NCBI RefSeq assembly: GCF_036865545.1
Contig: NZ_CP142208.1
Span: 1,984,001-2,048,000 of the forward strand
Direction of reading: 5' to 3'
From: Erwinia sp. E_sp_B01_1
GTDB lineage: Bacteria > Pseudomonadota > Gammaproteobacteria > Enterobacterales > Enterobacteriaceae
DNA: 64,000 nt
The position numbers and the translations under genes were made by a program. The notes beneath the pieces are model-generated. The model did not search any database, was not told the origin of the DNA, and saw only the letters and a list, made by a program, of their open reading frames with translations. Positions 49,814-59,800 of the stretch are shown here, one piece after another (within the stretch, counting starts at the first letter, position 1; the number at the start of each line of letters is the position of its first letter).

Positions 49814-50168
49814 ATAAATTAACTGGCCTGTTTTTCAATGCCGCCGGATAAATTTTATCGATAAATGCTGCCTCTTAGAAAAATTGATAAGAACGATAAC
49901 CGGGGTGGCTCAAAGCGTTAAAATAGAGGTTATTCCTGTTTAGGTATGCGCTCTCCGGATTTACTGACCTGTTTTCAATGTGTTACCATTTCGTTAAAAC
50001 GGCGTGTGACACAGATCGCAATCCTCTCTGCAGAGACTAAACTTAAAAAAGAGGGCTTAAAAACCTCATTTAACCTTAATCCCTGCAAAACAAGAGGTTG
50101 AAGCGATATTCATTATCACTAACATAGGGGCATTAGCCCGCAGGGCTATCGACTCACGAGGTAATGTT
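49814..50168 (+). promoter_or_regulatory. suf operon regulatory region
   Basis: No ORF is seen in this 355-bp region. Close to sufA, the sequence at 50099-50117 ending in ATATTCATTATC matches the Fur consensus at 13 of 19 positions, 11 of 12 in the right half. E. coli suf is repressed by Fe-Fur and activated by OxyR, IscR and IHF, so other sites are expected here. GAGG precedes the sufA ATG. Confidence 0.6.
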
Positions 50169-50543
50169 ATGCCATCAGCAACTACAGCTTCTTTTTCTCC
50201 CGACGACTATGTCTGGAAAGGACTGACGCTTACAGACAGCGCCGCAAAACAGATCATTGCGCTGGCCGCTAATGACCCTCATGTGAAGGGGCTTAAGCTG
50301 GGCGTGAAGACGTCTGGCTGCGCCGGTTTTGGCTACACCATGGATTTGATCAAAGAGCCTGCCGACGATGATTTGGTCTTTTCACATCAGGGCGCGCATC
50401 TCTTTGTCCCCCTGCAGGCGATGCCCTTTATCGACGGTACCGAAGTAGATTTCGTTCGTGAAGGTCTGAACCAGATTTTCAAATTTAATAATCCTAAAGC
50501 TCAACACGCCTGTGGCTGTGGTGAGAGCTTTGGCGTTGAGTAA
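50169..50543 (+). CDS. sufA: Fe-S cluster carrier SufA
   Basis: SufA is an A-type carrier that receives Fe-S clusters from SufBCD and passes them to targets. The 124 residues keep the three cluster cysteines: SGCAGFGY near residue 50 and ACGCGESF near the C-terminus. It starts the sufABCDSE operon, with sufB six bases downstream. Confidence 0.97.
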   Translation: MPSATTASFSPDDYVWKGLTLTDSAAKQIIALAANDPHVKGLKLGVKTSGCAGFGYTMDLIKEPADDDLVFSHQGAHLFVPLQAMPFIDGTEVDFVREGLNQIFKFNNPKAQHACGCGESFGVE

Positions 50544-50548
50544 ATCTT

Positions 50549-52042
50549 ATGTCCCGAAACACTGATACATCGGATGATGTGCAGGTCTGGGAAGGTAACC
50601 ATCTGAAGTACAAAGAAGGTTTCTTCACCCAACTGCAAACCGAAGAGTTTGAACACGGCCTCAGCGAAGACGTTGTGCGCGCCATTTCTGCCAAGCGTAA
50701 CGAGCCTGAGTGGATGCTTGAATTCCGCCTTAAGGCATATGCTGCCTGGCTGGAAATGGAAGAGCCACACTGGCTGAAAGCGAACTATAAGTCCCTGAAC
50801 TATCAGGATTACAGTTACTATTCAGCCCCTTCCTGCGGCAACTGCGACGACAGCTGCGCTTCTGAACCCGGTGCTCAGCAGACTTCGGGGGCAACGCCTG
50901 CCAACTATCTGACTGAAGAAGTGGAGAACGCCTTTAAACAGCTGGGCGTCCCTGTTCGTGAAGGTCAGGAAGTGGCTGTGGATGCCATCTTTGACTCGGT
51001 ATCTGTTTCCACCACCTATCGTGGCAAGCTGGCAGAGCAGGGGATTATTTTCTGTTCCTTTGGCGAAGCCATTCACGAGCACCCGGAACTGGTAAAACAG
51101 TACCTGGGAACAGTGGTGCCGGCCAATGACAACTTCTTTGCCGCGCTTAACTCGGCCGTGGCTTCCGATGGCACGTTCGTCTACATCCCGAAAGGCGTTC
51201 GCTGCCCGATGGAGCTGTCGACCTATTTCCGCATCAACGCGGCGAAAACGGGCCAGTTCGAACGCACCATCCTGATTGCCGATGAAGGCAGCTACGTCAG
51301 CTACATCGAAGGTTGTTCAGCCCCCGTGCGTGACACCTATCAGCTGCATGCGGCGGTAGTGGAAGTCATTATTCATAAAGATGCTGAAGTGAAGTACTCC
51401 ACCGTGCAGAACTGGTTCTCCGGCGGCGAATCTGAAGGCGGCATCCTGAACTTCGTTACCAAGCGTGCGCTTTGTGAAGGCGAAAACAGCAAGATGTCCT
51501 GGACCCAGTCCGAGACCGGTTCAGCCATCACCTGGAAATACCCAAGCGTTATCCTGCGTGGTGATAATTCTGTCGGTGAATTCTTCTCTGTGGCGCTGAC
51601 CAGCGGCCATCAGCAGGCCGATACCGGCACCAAGATGATTCACATTGGTAAAAATACCAAGTCGACGATCATCTCTAAAGGCATCTCGGCAGGCAAAAGT
51701 CAGAACACCTACCGTGGCCTGGTGAAAATTATGCCTACGGCAACCAATGCCCGTAACTTCACCCAGTGTGACTCAATGCTGATTGGCGCCGACTGTGGTG
51801 CGCACACCTTCCCGTATGTGGAAGTGCGTAACAACAGTGCACAGCTGGAGCATGAGGCGACGACCTCAAGAATTGGTGAAGATCAGATGTTTTACTGCCT
51901 GCAGCGCGGGATCAGCGAAGATGATGCTATCTCCATGATCGTCAATGGTTTCTGTAAAGACGTCTTCTCCGAACTGCCGCTGGAATTTGCGGTGGAAGCG
52001 CAAAAACTGCTGGCGATAAGCCTTGAACACAGCGTGGGCTAA
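50549..52042 (+). CDS. sufB: Fe-S assembly scaffold SufB
   Basis: SufB is the scaffold on which clusters are built in the SufBC2D complex. The 497 residues hold an N-terminal CxxCxxxC-like motif ([14 protein letters not shown]), the sulfur-acceptor Cys in YIEGCSAP and the conserved TQCDSMLIG cysteine corresponding to E. coli Cys405. The C-terminal [14 protein letters not shown] is typical. Two E. coli Cys near the C-terminus are Val here, but the residues known to be essential are kept. sufC follows after 56 bp. Confidence 0.98.
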   Translation: MSRNTDTSDDVQVWEGNHLKYKEGFFTQLQTEEFEHGLSEDVVRAISAKRNEPEWMLEFRLKAYAAWLEMEEPHWLKANYKSLNYQDYSYYSAPSCGNCDDSCASEPGAQQTSGATPANYLTEEVENAFKQLGVPVREGQEVAVDAIFDSVSVSTTYRGKLAEQGIIFCSFGEAIHEHPELVKQYLGTVVPANDNFFAALNSAVASDGTFVYIPKGVRCPMELSTYFRINAAKTGQFERTILIADEGSYVSYIEGCSAPVRDTYQLHAAVVEVIIHKDAEVKYSTVQNWFSGGESEGGILNFVTKRALCEGENSKMSWTQSETGSAITWKYPSVILRGDNSVGEFFSVALTSGHQQADTGTKMIHIGKNTKSTIISKGISAGKSQNTYRGLVKIMPTATNARNFTQCDSMLIGADCGAHTFPYVEVRNNSAQLEHEATTSRIGEDQMFYCLQRGISEDDAISMIVNGFCKDVFSELPLEFAVEAQKLLAISLEHSVG

Positions 52043-52098
52043 CGCCCGCGCCAACGGTCATTCAGCGCAGTGCCGGACAGCACTGCCAGGGAAACACT

Positions 52099-52845
52099 AT
52101 GTTAAGTATTAAAGATCTAAAGGTTAGCATTGAAGATAAAGAGATCCTGCGCGGACTGGACCTCGAGGTAAAGCCGGGTGAAGTTCACGCCATCATGGGA
52201 CCAAACGGTTCAGGGAAAAGTACCCTGTCTGCCACTCTGGCAGGACGTGAAGAGTATGAAATCACCGGCGGAACGGTGAACTTTAAGGGCAAAGATTTGC
52301 TGGAACTCTCCCCGGAAGATCGTGCCGGTGAAGGGATTTTTATGGCGTTCCAGTATCCGGTAGAGATTCCTGGCGTCAGCAATCAGTTCTTCCTGCAGAC
52401 GGCAGTGAACTCCGTGCGCAAATACCGTGAGCAGGAAGCGCTGGATCGTTTTGATTTCCAGGACTTCATTGAAGACAAAATTCAGCTGCTGAAAATGCCT
52501 GAAGATTTGCTGACCCGCTCAGTGAACGTAGGCTTCTCAGGCGGCGAGAAAAAGCGTAATGACATCCTGCAGATGGCCGCGTTGGAACCTGAACTGTGCA
52601 TTCTTGATGAAACGGACTCCGGGCTGGATATCGATGCCCTGAAAACCGTGGCTAACGGCGTTAACACGCTGCGTGATGGCAAACGTGCCTTCATTATCGT
52701 TACTCACTACCAGCGTATTCTGGATTACATCAAACCAGACTTCGTGCACGTACTGTATCAGGGCAAAATCGTTAAATCCGGTGATTTCTCGCTGGTGAAA
52801 CAACTGGAGGAGCAAGGCTATGGCTGGCTTACCGACCAGGAATAG
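52099..52845 (+). CDS. sufC: Fe-S assembly ATPase SufC
   Basis: SufC is an ABC-type soluble ATPase whose dimerisation drives shape changes in SufBC2D. The 248 residues contain Walker A GPNGSGKST near residue 34, the signature GFSGGEKKRNDILQMA, and Walker B LCILDETDSGLD. A GGGAAACACT site precedes the ATG. The end overlaps sufD by 26 bp. Confidence 0.98.
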   Translation: MLSIKDLKVSIEDKEILRGLDLEVKPGEVHAIMGPNGSGKSTLSATLAGREEYEITGGTVNFKGKDLLELSPEDRAGEGIFMAFQYPVEIPGVSNQFFLQTAVNSVRKYREQEALDRFDFQDFIEDKIQLLKMPEDLLTRSVNVGFSGGEKKRNDILQMAALEPELCILDETDSGLDIDALKTVANGVNTLRDGKRAFIIVTHYQRILDYIKPDFVHVLYQGKIVKSGDFSLVKQLEEQGYGWLTDQE

Positions 52846-54097
52846 TGATCATGCCCTGCAGCAGTGGCATCACTTGTTTGAAATTCAGGGCGACCGTTCC
52901 CTGCAGGCGCAGCAGCACTGGCAACAGGTGCTGCATTTAGGCTTGCCAGGACGTAAGCAGGAAAACTGGAAATACACGCCGCTGGAAGGGCTGCTGGATA
53001 ATCAGTTTACTGCTCCGGCTGCACCTGTGCTGAATGCCGGGCAGGTTAAGGCGCTGGCGCTGGACATTGACGCGGTCAAAATGGTCTTCGTTGATGGCCG
53101 CTTCAGTGCTGAGCTCAGCGACAAGGTTTTTGATCTGTTTGATATCCAGATTTCTCAGGCTGGAGATCGTCGTGAAATGAACGCACCGGTTCAGCCGGAA
53201 GTGTTCCTGCATCTTACCGAAAGCCTGGCAGAAGAGGTCACCACCATTCGCCTTGCCCGGGGTAAGTCGGCTGCCCGTGCCTTGTATATGCTGCATATCA
53301 GCAGCAGCGCACCGGCCGGGATGAACACCACGCATTACCGTCATCATCTGCAACTGGATGATGGCGCGGAAGCGACGGTTATTGAGCACTACGTCAGCCT
53401 GAATGACGCCAGCCATTTCACCGGCGCGCGCTTTACGGCAACCGTGGGTAACAATGCCCGCCTGAAGCATTACAAGCTGGCTTTTGAGCACAACAGCAGT
53501 TACCACTTCTCGCATAACGATCTGGTTATTGAGCGTGACGCCAATGTCCAGAGCCACAGCTTCCTGCTGGGTGCGGGTCTGACCCGCCATAACACCAGCG
53601 TGCAGCTGAATGGTGAAGGTACGGAGTTGGGTATTAACAGCCTGATGCTGCCCGTAGAGAAAGAAGTCTGCGACAGCCGTACTTATCTTGAGCACAATAA
53701 AGGTCACTGCCAGAGCCGCCAGCTGCATAAAACCATCGTGCGTGATAAAGCCCGTGCGGTGTTTAATGGCATGATTACCGTTGCTAAGCATGCACTGAAA
53801 ACCGACGGACAGATGACCAACAACAACCTGTTGCTGGGCCGCCTGGCCGAAGTGGATACCAAGCCACAGCTGGAAATCTACGCGGATGACGTGAAGTGCA
53901 GCCACGGCGCGACCATTGGCCGCATTGATGATGAGCAGATGTTTTATCTTCGCGCCCGTGGGATTGGCGAAGAGTCTGCACAGCGCATGATTATTTACGC
54001 CTTTGCTGCAGAACTCACTGAAGCGATTACGGATGAAGTGCTGAAAGAAGCGGTGATGCAGCGGATTGCCCAGCGTTTCCCCGGAGGCATTAAATGA
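52820..54097 (+). CDS. sufD: Fe-S assembly protein SufD
   Basis: SufD is a SufB paralogue that completes the SufBC2D scaffold and is needed for iron entry. The 425 residues have the MAGLPTRN start, [17 protein letters not shown] near residue 50, the beta-helix core with [14 protein letters not shown], and [16 protein letters not shown], where the His corresponds to essential His360 of E. coli. It overlaps sufC at its start and sufS by four bases at its end (ATGA). Confidence 0.97.
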   Translation: MAGLPTRNSDHALQQWHHLFEIQGDRSLQAQQHWQQVLHLGLPGRKQENWKYTPLEGLLDNQFTAPAAPVLNAGQVKALALDIDAVKMVFVDGRFSAELSDKVFDLFDIQISQAGDRREMNAPVQPEVFLHLTESLAEEVTTIRLARGKSAARALYMLHISSSAPAGMNTTHYRHHLQLDDGAEATVIEHYVSLNDASHFTGARFTATVGNNARLKHYKLAFEHNSSYHFSHNDLVIERDANVQSHSFLLGAGLTRHNTSVQLNGEGTELGINSLMLPVEKEVCDSRTYLEHNKGHCQSRQLHKTIVRDKARAVFNGMITVAKHALKTDGQMTNNNLLLGRLAEVDTKPQLEIYADDVKCSHGATIGRIDDEQMFYLRARGIGEESAQRMIIYAFAAELTEAITDEVLKEAVMQRIAQRFPGGIK

Positions 54098-55314
54098 GTT
54101 TTGACCTGACACGCGTCAGGGCTGAATTTCCCGTTCTGGCGCGAGAAGTGAATGGCCAACCGCTGGCCTATCTTGACAGCGCCGCCAGCGCCCAGAAGCC
54201 GCAGGTGGTGATTGATGCGGAAAGCCATTTTTATCAGCATGGCTATGCCGCTGTTCACCGGGGTATTCATACCCTGAGTGCTGAAGCGACCACAGAAATG
54301 GAAAACGTGCGCACCCAGGCTGCGCGTTTTCTGAATGCGGCATCCCCTGAGGAGATTGTCTTTGTAAAAGGCACCACCGAGGGGATCAACCTGGTAGCCA
54401 GCAGCTGGGGCGGAAGCCAGTTGCAGGCTGGTGATAACATTATCATCACCGAGATGGAGCACCACGCCAATATCGTTCCCTGGCAGATGGTGGCTAAACG
54501 CACAGGGGCTGAAGTCCGCTTCATCCCTCTGACCGAAACCGGTGAGCTGGATCTTACCGTGTTACCTTCGCTGATCGACAGCCGGACCCGCGTGCTGGCT
54601 CTTACCCATGTTTCTAACGTGCTTGGCACGATTAACCCGGTAAAAGAGATCATTGCTCAGGCAAAAGCGGCCGGTGTGGTCACGCTGATTGATGGTGCGC
54701 AGGCGGTGATGCATGAAAAAGTCGACGTGCAGGATCTGGACTGCGACTTTTACGTCTTCTCAGGCCATAAGATTTACGCTCCGTCGGGGATTGGCATCCT
54801 GTATGGCCGCAAAGCGCTGCTGGATCAGATGCCGCCGTGGGAAGGGGGCGGATCGATGATCGCCACCGTCAGCCTGACGGAAGGGACTACCTTTGCCGCA
54901 GCGCCCTGGCGTTTTGAGGCTGGTTCCCCTAATACCGGCAGCATTATCGGTCTGGGGGCTGCACTGAGCTGGGTTTCGGCGCTGGATCTGGATGTTATCT
55001 ACGAGCGGGAGCAGGCGCTGATGCGTTATGCTCTGGATAAGCTGGCCTCAGTTCCCGACCTGGTCATTTACGGGCCGCAGAACCGTGCTGGCGTTATCGC
55101 TTTTAATCTGGGCAAGCATCATGCCTACGATGTGGGCAGTTTCCTCGATCAGTATGGTATTGCCATTCGTACTGGCCACCACTGTGCCATGCCGTTAATG
55201 ACCCACTACGGCGTGCCGGGGATGTGCCGTGCCTCCTTCGTTCTCTATAATAGCGAAGAAGAGGCTGACCGCCTGGCGGCTGGCCTGACCCGTATACACC
55301 GCCTGCTGGGCTGA
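54094..55314 (+). CDS. sufS: Cysteine desulfurase SufS
   Basis: SufS is a PLP enzyme that takes sulfur from cysteine and hands it to SufE. The 406 residues equal E. coli. The PLP-binding Lys226 lies in [11 protein letters not shown] and the persulfide Cys364 in [11 protein letters not shown], at the same numbers as the E. coli enzyme. Group II desulfurase features such as the short active-site loop are kept. It overlaps sufD; sufE follows after 27 bp. Confidence 0.98.
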   Translation: MSFDLTRVRAEFPVLAREVNGQPLAYLDSAASAQKPQVVIDAESHFYQHGYAAVHRGIHTLSAEATTEMENVRTQAARFLNAASPEEIVFVKGTTEGINLVASSWGGSQLQAGDNIIITEMEHHANIVPWQMVAKRTGAEVRFIPLTETGELDLTVLPSLIDSRTRVLALTHVSNVLGTINPVKEIIAQAKAAGVVTLIDGAQAVMHEKVDVQDLDCDFYVFSGHKIYAPSGIGILYGRKALLDQMPPWEGGGSMIATVSLTEGTTFAAAPWRFEAGSPNTGSIIGLGAALSWVSALDLDVIYEREQALMRYALDKLASVPDLVIYGPQNRAGVIAFNLGKHHAYDVGSFLDQYGIAIRTGHHCAMPLMTHYGVPGMCRASFVLYNSEEEADRLAAGLTRIHRLLG

Positions 55315-55341
55315 TTTCGCCTGGCGATAACGGAGGAACGA

Positions 55342-55764
55342 ATGGCAACCTTGCCAGAGAAAGAAAAACTGGTCCGCAACTTTACCCGTTGCGCGAACTG
55401 GGAAGAGAAGTACCTGTACGTGATCGAATTGGGTGCAATGCTTCCAGAATTGTCTGAATCCCTGCATCAGCCGGAGAACACCATTTCCGGCTGTCAGAGT
55501 CAGGTCTGGATCCTGATGGACACCAATGAAAGTGGTCAGGTGATCCTGAAGGGTGACAGCGATGCTGCCATCGTTAAAGGATTGATCGCCGTGGTCTTTA
55601 TTCTCTATCAGAAGATGACTCCGGCAGAAATTCTGGCCTTTGATGTCCGCCCCTGGTTTGAACAACTGGCGCTGACCCAACATCTGACGCCATCCCGTTC
55701 TCAGGGTCTGGAAGCGATGATCCGCGCCATCCGTTACAAAGCGCAGTCCCTCTCACAGGGCTAA
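55342..55764 (+). CDS. sufE: Sulfur acceptor SufE
   Basis: SufE accepts persulfide sulfur from SufS and passes it to SufB. The 140 residues have the acceptor Cys51 in [10 protein letters not shown] and the usual C-terminal helices. GGAGGAACG precedes the ATG. It ends the suf operon, followed by a terminator hairpin at 55786. Confidence 0.97.
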   Translation: MATLPEKEKLVRNFTRCANWEEKYLYVIELGAMLPELSESLHQPENTISGCQSQVWILMDTNESGQVILKGDSDAAIVKGLIAVVFILYQKMTPAEILAFDVRPWFEQLALTQHLTPSRSQGLEAMIRAIRYKAQSLSQG

Positions 55765-55785
55765 GTTGCTACACTTCTCGACAGG

Positions 55786-55815
55786 CTTCCCGCTTCGCTG
55801 GCGGGAAGTTTCTTC
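55786..55815 (+). terminator. Terminator of the suf operon
   Basis: CTTCCCGC pairs with GCGGGAAG around TTCGCTG, followed by TTTCTT. Confidence 0.82.
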
Positions 55816-55835
55816 ATCCTAACCGAGAAACCCGC

Positions 55836-56870
55836 ATGAAACCCTTGTCTCCTCTTGTCACCTTATTCCTTACGCTGCTTGCCACAACCTGTTCTGCCCT
55901 TGCCACTGAATATCCTCTGCCGGCAGAAAACAGTCGTCTGATTGGCGAGAACACCACCTTTACTGTTCCTGAGGATGGTCGTTCGCTGGAGGCAATTGCC
56001 GCGCACTATAAAATTGGTCTGTTAGGCATGCTGGAAGCAAACCCCGGCACCGATCCCTGGCTACCCAAAGCCGGAACCCGGTTGACTATTCCTACCCAAA
56101 TGCTGCTGCCGGATACCAAAAGGGAAGGGATTGTGGTGAACGTGGCTGAACTGCGGCTCTATTACTATCCCAAAGGCGAGAACAAAGTCATTGTTTATCC
56201 TATCGGGATTGGCCAGCTTGGCGCGAACACGCCGCCAATGGTCACCAGCATCAGCCAAAAAATCCCCAATCCTACCTGGACTCCGACACCGAATATTCGT
56301 AAACGCTACGCCGCCGAGGGTAAAACCCTGCCGGTGACGGTGCCCGCTGGGCCGGACAACCCTATGGGGCTGTTTGCCATGCGTCTGGCCTATGGCAAAG
56401 GGCATTACCTGATTCATGGCACGAATGCCGATTTTGGCATCGGCATGCGCGTCAGTTCAGGCTGTATCCGTTTGCGACCGGACGATATTGAGGCGTTGTT
56501 TACCAGCGTGCCCAAAGGCACCCGGGTTCAGATTATCAATCAGCCGCTTAAATATGCCGTGGAGCCTGACGGCAAACGCTATCTTGAAGTGCATCAGCCG
56601 CTGTCACACAGTGAAAATGACGATCCTCAGACCATGCCTCTGGCTTTGACCCCTGCGGGTAAAAAGTTTGTTAAAAGCGAGCACAGTGATGCAGAGATAG
56701 CGAAGCAGGTTATTGCACGCCGTTCAGGCATGCCGGTGCTGGTGAATACGGGAGAGCCGGTAAGTGATAACACGCCAATGCCTGCTGTGATGCAACAAAA
56801 CGATTCTGAGGCCCCTTCAGCTCAACCTGCCACTGTGACTCAGGCAGAGGTCCAAAGCCCGCAGAATTGA
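55836..56870 (+). CDS. ldtE: L,D-transpeptidase LdtE
   Basis: LdtE (YnhG) is a periplasmic YkuD-domain enzyme that makes 3-3 peptidoglycan crosslinks. The 344 residues show a signal peptide (about 1-23), a LysM-like domain (SLEAIAAHYKIGLLGMLEAN) and the YkuD domain with the catalytic motif HGTNADFGIGMRVSSGCIRL, where Cys210 is the nucleophile. A longer Gln/Ala/Pro-rich C-terminus follows. E. coli has the same position between sufE and lpp. It is about ten residues longer than the E. coli protein. Confidence 0.95.
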   Translation: MKPLSPLVTLFLTLLATTCSALATEYPLPAENSRLIGENTTFTVPEDGRSLEAIAAHYKIGLLGMLEANPGTDPWLPKAGTRLTIPTQMLLPDTKREGIVVNVAELRLYYYPKGENKVIVYPIGIGQLGANTPPMVTSISQKIPNPTWTPTPNIRKRYAAEGKTLPVTVPAGPDNPMGLFAMRLAYGKGHYLIHGTNADFGIGMRVSSGCIRLRPDDIEALFTSVPKGTRVQIINQPLKYAVEPDGKRYLEVHQPLSHSENDDPQTMPLALTPAGKKFVKSEHSDAEIAKQVIARRSGMPVLVNTGEPVSDNTPMPAVMQQNDSEAPSAQPATVTQAEVQSPQN

Positions 56871-57028
56871 ATCTGACGCGTTCAGATGAGTGATATGTGT
56901 TACGGCAACGAATAACAGAAACGCGTTAGTTAAAAACTAACACCTGAGGCTTAGCAAGGAAGCTAACAGGGATGTATACGGAAAGGGGGAGAATGGAAGC
57001 CAGAGGGCAGGGAAACACTGATTCTGCA

Positions 57029-57059
57029 TAAAAAAATGGCGCACAATGTGCGCCATTTT
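57029..57059 (-). terminator. Terminator of lpp
   Basis: Read on the minus strand, AATGGCGCAC and GTGCGCCATT pair around ATT and are followed by a run of T. This is a strong hairpin for a very abundant mRNA. Confidence 0.92.
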
Positions 57060-57073
57060 CATAACCAGAACTC

Positions 57074-57313
<240 letters not shown>

Positions 57314-57355
57314 TTATACCCTCTAGATTGAGTTAATCTCCATGTAGCGTTACAA

Positions 57356-57384
57356 GTATTACACAAAGTTTTTTCTAATGAGAA
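57356..57384 (-). promoter_or_regulatory. lpp promoter
   Basis: On the minus strand TTCTCA (57379-57384) and TAATAC (57356-57361) are 17 bp apart. The surrounding sequence, including AAAAAACTTTGTG and CTTGTAACGCTACATGG, matches the E. coli lpp promoter and leader as I recall them. It lies about 45 bp before the ATG. The rest of the gap up to 57565 is AT-rich with no ORF. Confidence 0.8.
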
Positions 57385-57565
57385 TAAATTTTTGATGAGA
57401 ACGTGCTTAAATATGATCGTTCGCTCAAAGATGCACCGACTTTCCAGTTTTAACCAAAAAAATTAGCGAAAACAGATGGGTTTAATCGGACCCATTATCA
57501 TTTTTCAGGAAATTGAATAGTTAATTTCGATTGGAAATTTTATGAAAGCAGGTTACTCAAGTTGT

Positions 57566-57594
57566 AAAAAAAGCGCCACTCAGGGCGCTTTTTG
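57566..57594 (-). terminator. Terminator of pykF
   Basis: On the minus strand AAAGCGCC and GGCGCTTT pair around CTGAGT and are followed by TTTT. It lies just after the pykF stop. Confidence 0.9.
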
Positions 57595-57615
57595 ACTTCA
57601 GGGCATAAACTTCTG

Positions 57616-59028
57616 TTACAGCACGTGCACTGAGGCGGTATTGGTGGTTCCGCTTGGTACTAATGCACCAGAAACCATCACCACCACATCACCCTTCAGA
57701 CCATAGCCACTGGCGATAGCCGCTTCTTTACCCAGACGATAGAAATCGTCGGTTGAGGCGATTTCATTGACTACGGAAGTGATGATGCCTTTGCTCAGCA
57801 GCAGCTGGCGTGCAGTCTGTGCATTGGTAGTCAACGCAAGTATAGTCGCGTTCGGGAAGTATTTACGTACAGACTTGGCTGATTTACCGCCTTCGGTCGC
57901 GACCACAATCAGTGGTGCTTCCAGATTTTGTGCGGTTTCAACAGCACCGCGGCAGACAGCCTCGGTGATGCGCATCTTGCGGTTGTCCTGCTGAGAGTCA
58001 ATACGGCTCTTCATTACGCGGTCGGTACGCTCGCAGATTGTGGCCATGATGGTCACAGATTCCAGCGGATACTTTCCTTTAGCGCTCTCGCCAGACAACA
58101 TAACGGCATCAGTGCCGTCAAGAATGGCGTTGGCCACGTCACCCGCTTCTGCACGAGTAGGGCGCGGGTTTTTGATCATTGAGTCCAGCATCTGGGTCGC
58201 GGTGATCACCACTTTACGGGCGCGGTTACATTTTTTGATCATCATCTTCTGTGCGAAGATCACTTCTTCAACCGGGATCTCAACGCCCAGATCACCACGA
58301 GCGACCATGATGCCATCAGAGGCTTCAAGGATCTCATCGAAGTTATTCAGACCTTCCTGGTTTTCGATTTTGGAGATGATCTGAATGTGTTCGCCACCGT
58401 GCTTTTTCAGGTGATCGCGAATTTCCAGAACGTCTGAACGTTTACGGATAAAGGAAGCCGCCACAAAATCCACGCCTTGCTCACAGCCGAAGATCAGATC
58501 GCGCTTATCTTTTTCAGCCAGCGCTGGCAGCTGGATGGAAACGCCTGGCAGGTTAACGCCTTTGTTCTCGCCCAGATCACCGTTGTTCAGCACTTTACAG
58601 ACCACGGTGTTTTCGTTCACTTCCGTCACTTCCATACCGATCAGGCCATCATCGACCAGCACGGTATTACCGATTTTCAGATCGGCAGTAAAACCCGGGT
58701 AAGTAACGGCAACACGTTCGGTGTTACCAATCACTGACTGGTCGGTGGTGAAAGTAAAGGTCTGGCCAGCTTTCAGGGAGGCGTCATTGCCACCTTCCAG
58801 TTTCATGGTGCGGATTTCAGGGCCTTTTGTATCCAACAGGATAGCCGCCTGATGGCCTGATTTGCTCATTACGGAACGCAGATTAGAGATACGTTTACCG
58901 TGCTCCTCGTAATCACCGTGGGAGAAGTTAAGGCGCATTACGTTCATGCCCGCATCAAGCAGGTTGGTCAACATCTCTTCAGATTCGGTTTTTGGGCCGA
59001 TGGTACAAACAATTTTGGTCTTTTTCAT
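57616..59028 (-). CDS. pykF: Pyruvate kinase I
   Basis: PykF makes pyruvate and ATP from PEP and ADP, and in E. coli is activated by fructose-1,6-bisphosphate. The 470 residues equal the E. coli enzyme. The N-terminal [16 protein letters not shown], the active-site [12 protein letters not shown], the signature [11 protein letters not shown] with catalytic Lys and the C-terminal FBP-binding region ([27 protein letters not shown]) are intact. The Cra-like site at 59247 agrees with repression of pykF by Cra in E. coli. Opposing control of pykF and ppsA is therefore plausible here too. Confidence 0.98.
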   Translation of the reverse strand: MKKTKIVCTIGPKTESEEMLTNLLDAGMNVMRLNFSHGDYEEHGKRISNLRSVMSKSGHQAAILLDTKGPEIRTMKLEGGNDASLKAGQTFTFTTDQSVIGNTERVAVTYPGFTADLKIGNTVLVDDGLIGMEVTEVNENTVVCKVLNNGDLGENKGVNLPGVSIQLPALAEKDKRDLIFGCEQGVDFVAASFIRKRSDVLEIRDHLKKHGGEHIQIISKIENQEGLNNFDEILEASDGIMVARGDLGVEIPVEEVIFAQKMMIKKCNRARKVVITATQMLDSMIKNPRPTRAEAGDVANAILDGTDAVMLSGESAKGKYPLESVTIMATICERTDRVMKSRIDSQQDNRKMRITEAVCRGAVETAQNLEAPLIVVATEGGKSAKSVRKYFPNATILALTTNAQTARQLLLSKGIITSVVNEIASTDDFYRLGKEAAIASGYGLKGDVVVMVSGALVPSGTTNTASVHVL

Positions 59029-59406
59029 GACGAGTTATCTATTAAGTTGTGATGGATGAGAAATACGAGATCCCGGAGGCTGATAAGCACCGGATAAGAA
59101 TGCGTGCCGGATTGGCGAATTGCGATACAGAGTAAGAATAGGTGACTGTGATAAAGCGTGCAGGGGAAGTTGAGACGCGGTTTCAGCGCAAGCGCAATCA
59201 TGGGTTGCGCAACAAGCTATCGTTTTTGCTAAAGGGTCAACCATACGCTGAAACCATTCAAGTGAAACAACGTCACGTATTATAGTCGTTCAGCAGGCGA
59301 ATACCAATTAAAAAGCAGTGAGGGAGGGGGTAAAGGTTGTGGCAGATCAGCTTGTTGCAAAAAATGTCGGGCAGGGAGGCTTAGGATTAAACTCAGGAAG
59401 ACGAGA
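59029..59406 (-). promoter_or_regulatory. pykF promoter region with Cra-like operator
   Basis: No ORF is supported in these 378 bp between pykF and the tRNA genes. GCTGAAACCATTCAAG at 59247-59262 matches the Cra (FruR) palindrome at about 10 of 12 core positions. The Cra-site distance (about 220 bp to the ATG) fits a long leader as in E. coli. Confidence 0.7.
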
Positions 59407-59483
59407 TGGTGCGTTCAAGAGGACTCGAACCTCCGACCCCCACCATGTCAAGGTGGTGCTCTAACCAACTGAGCTATGAACGC
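59407..59483 (-). tRNA. tRNA-Val (GAC), copy 3 in transcription order
   Basis: This is a 77-nt minus-strand tRNA with encoded CCA. Acceptor arm GCGTTCA/TGAACGC, D-arm TAGCTCAGTTGGTTAGAGC, anticodon loop TTGACAT (GAC, Val) and T-arm GGAGGTTCGAGTCCTCT are all visible. It matches E. coli valV/valW apart from paired T-stem changes. Confidence 0.95.
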
Positions 59484-59491
59484 AAAACTAT

Positions 59492-59568
59492 TGGTGCGTC
59501 CGAGTGGACTCGAACCACCGACCCCCACCATGTCAAGGTGGTGCTCTAACCAACTGAGCTACGGACGC
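59492..59568 (-). tRNA. tRNA-Val (GAC), copy 2
   Basis: This tRNA is 77 nt with encoded CCA and the same D-arm and anticodon arm as its neighbours. The acceptor stem is GCGTCCG/CGGACGC and the T-stem GGTGG/CCACT, both with compensating changes relative to copies 1 and 3, so folding is preserved. The gap to copy 3 is 8 bp. Confidence 0.95.
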
Positions 59569-59572
59569 ACTG

Positions 59573-59649
59573 TGGTGCGTTCAAGAGGACTCGAACCTCC
59601 GACCCCCACCATGTCAAGGTGGTGCTCTAACCAACTGAGCTATGAACGC
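59573..59649 (-). tRNA. tRNA-Val (GAC), copy 1 in transcription order
   Basis: This tRNA is 77 nt, appears identical to the copy at 59407 and is only four bases from copy 2. The three genes must be one transcript that is processed. E. coli has two copies (valV, valW) near mdtK. Confidence 0.95.
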
Positions 59650-59800
59650 TTACCGTTGCTGTCTTGGTAACAGCGGGGACGAATATTAACGACAGCCTCA
59701 GCACCTGGCAAGCGGAAATCGTCTTTTTTCTTGGTGATTGCTGCGCATCTGTGCGAAGCGCAGCAATTTTGAGCATGGGCGGCTGAAAACCGCCGTAAAA

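Noticed and set aside
51781..51900. Loss of a C-terminal Cys in SufB (VEVRNNS instead of VECRNNS)
   Set aside because: Counting from the C-terminus, that residue is not E. coli Cys405. The essential cysteine in TQCDSMLIG is present.
52937..54112. 391-codon open frame antisense to sufD
   Set aside because: It is a shadow of sufD, which has conserved motifs and operon overlaps. No ribosome site or homology supports the antisense frame.
59407..59649. Three regular repeats resembling a small CRISPR array
   Set aside because: Each repeat is a full tRNA-Val cloverleaf with CCA, and the spacers are only 3-8 bp.
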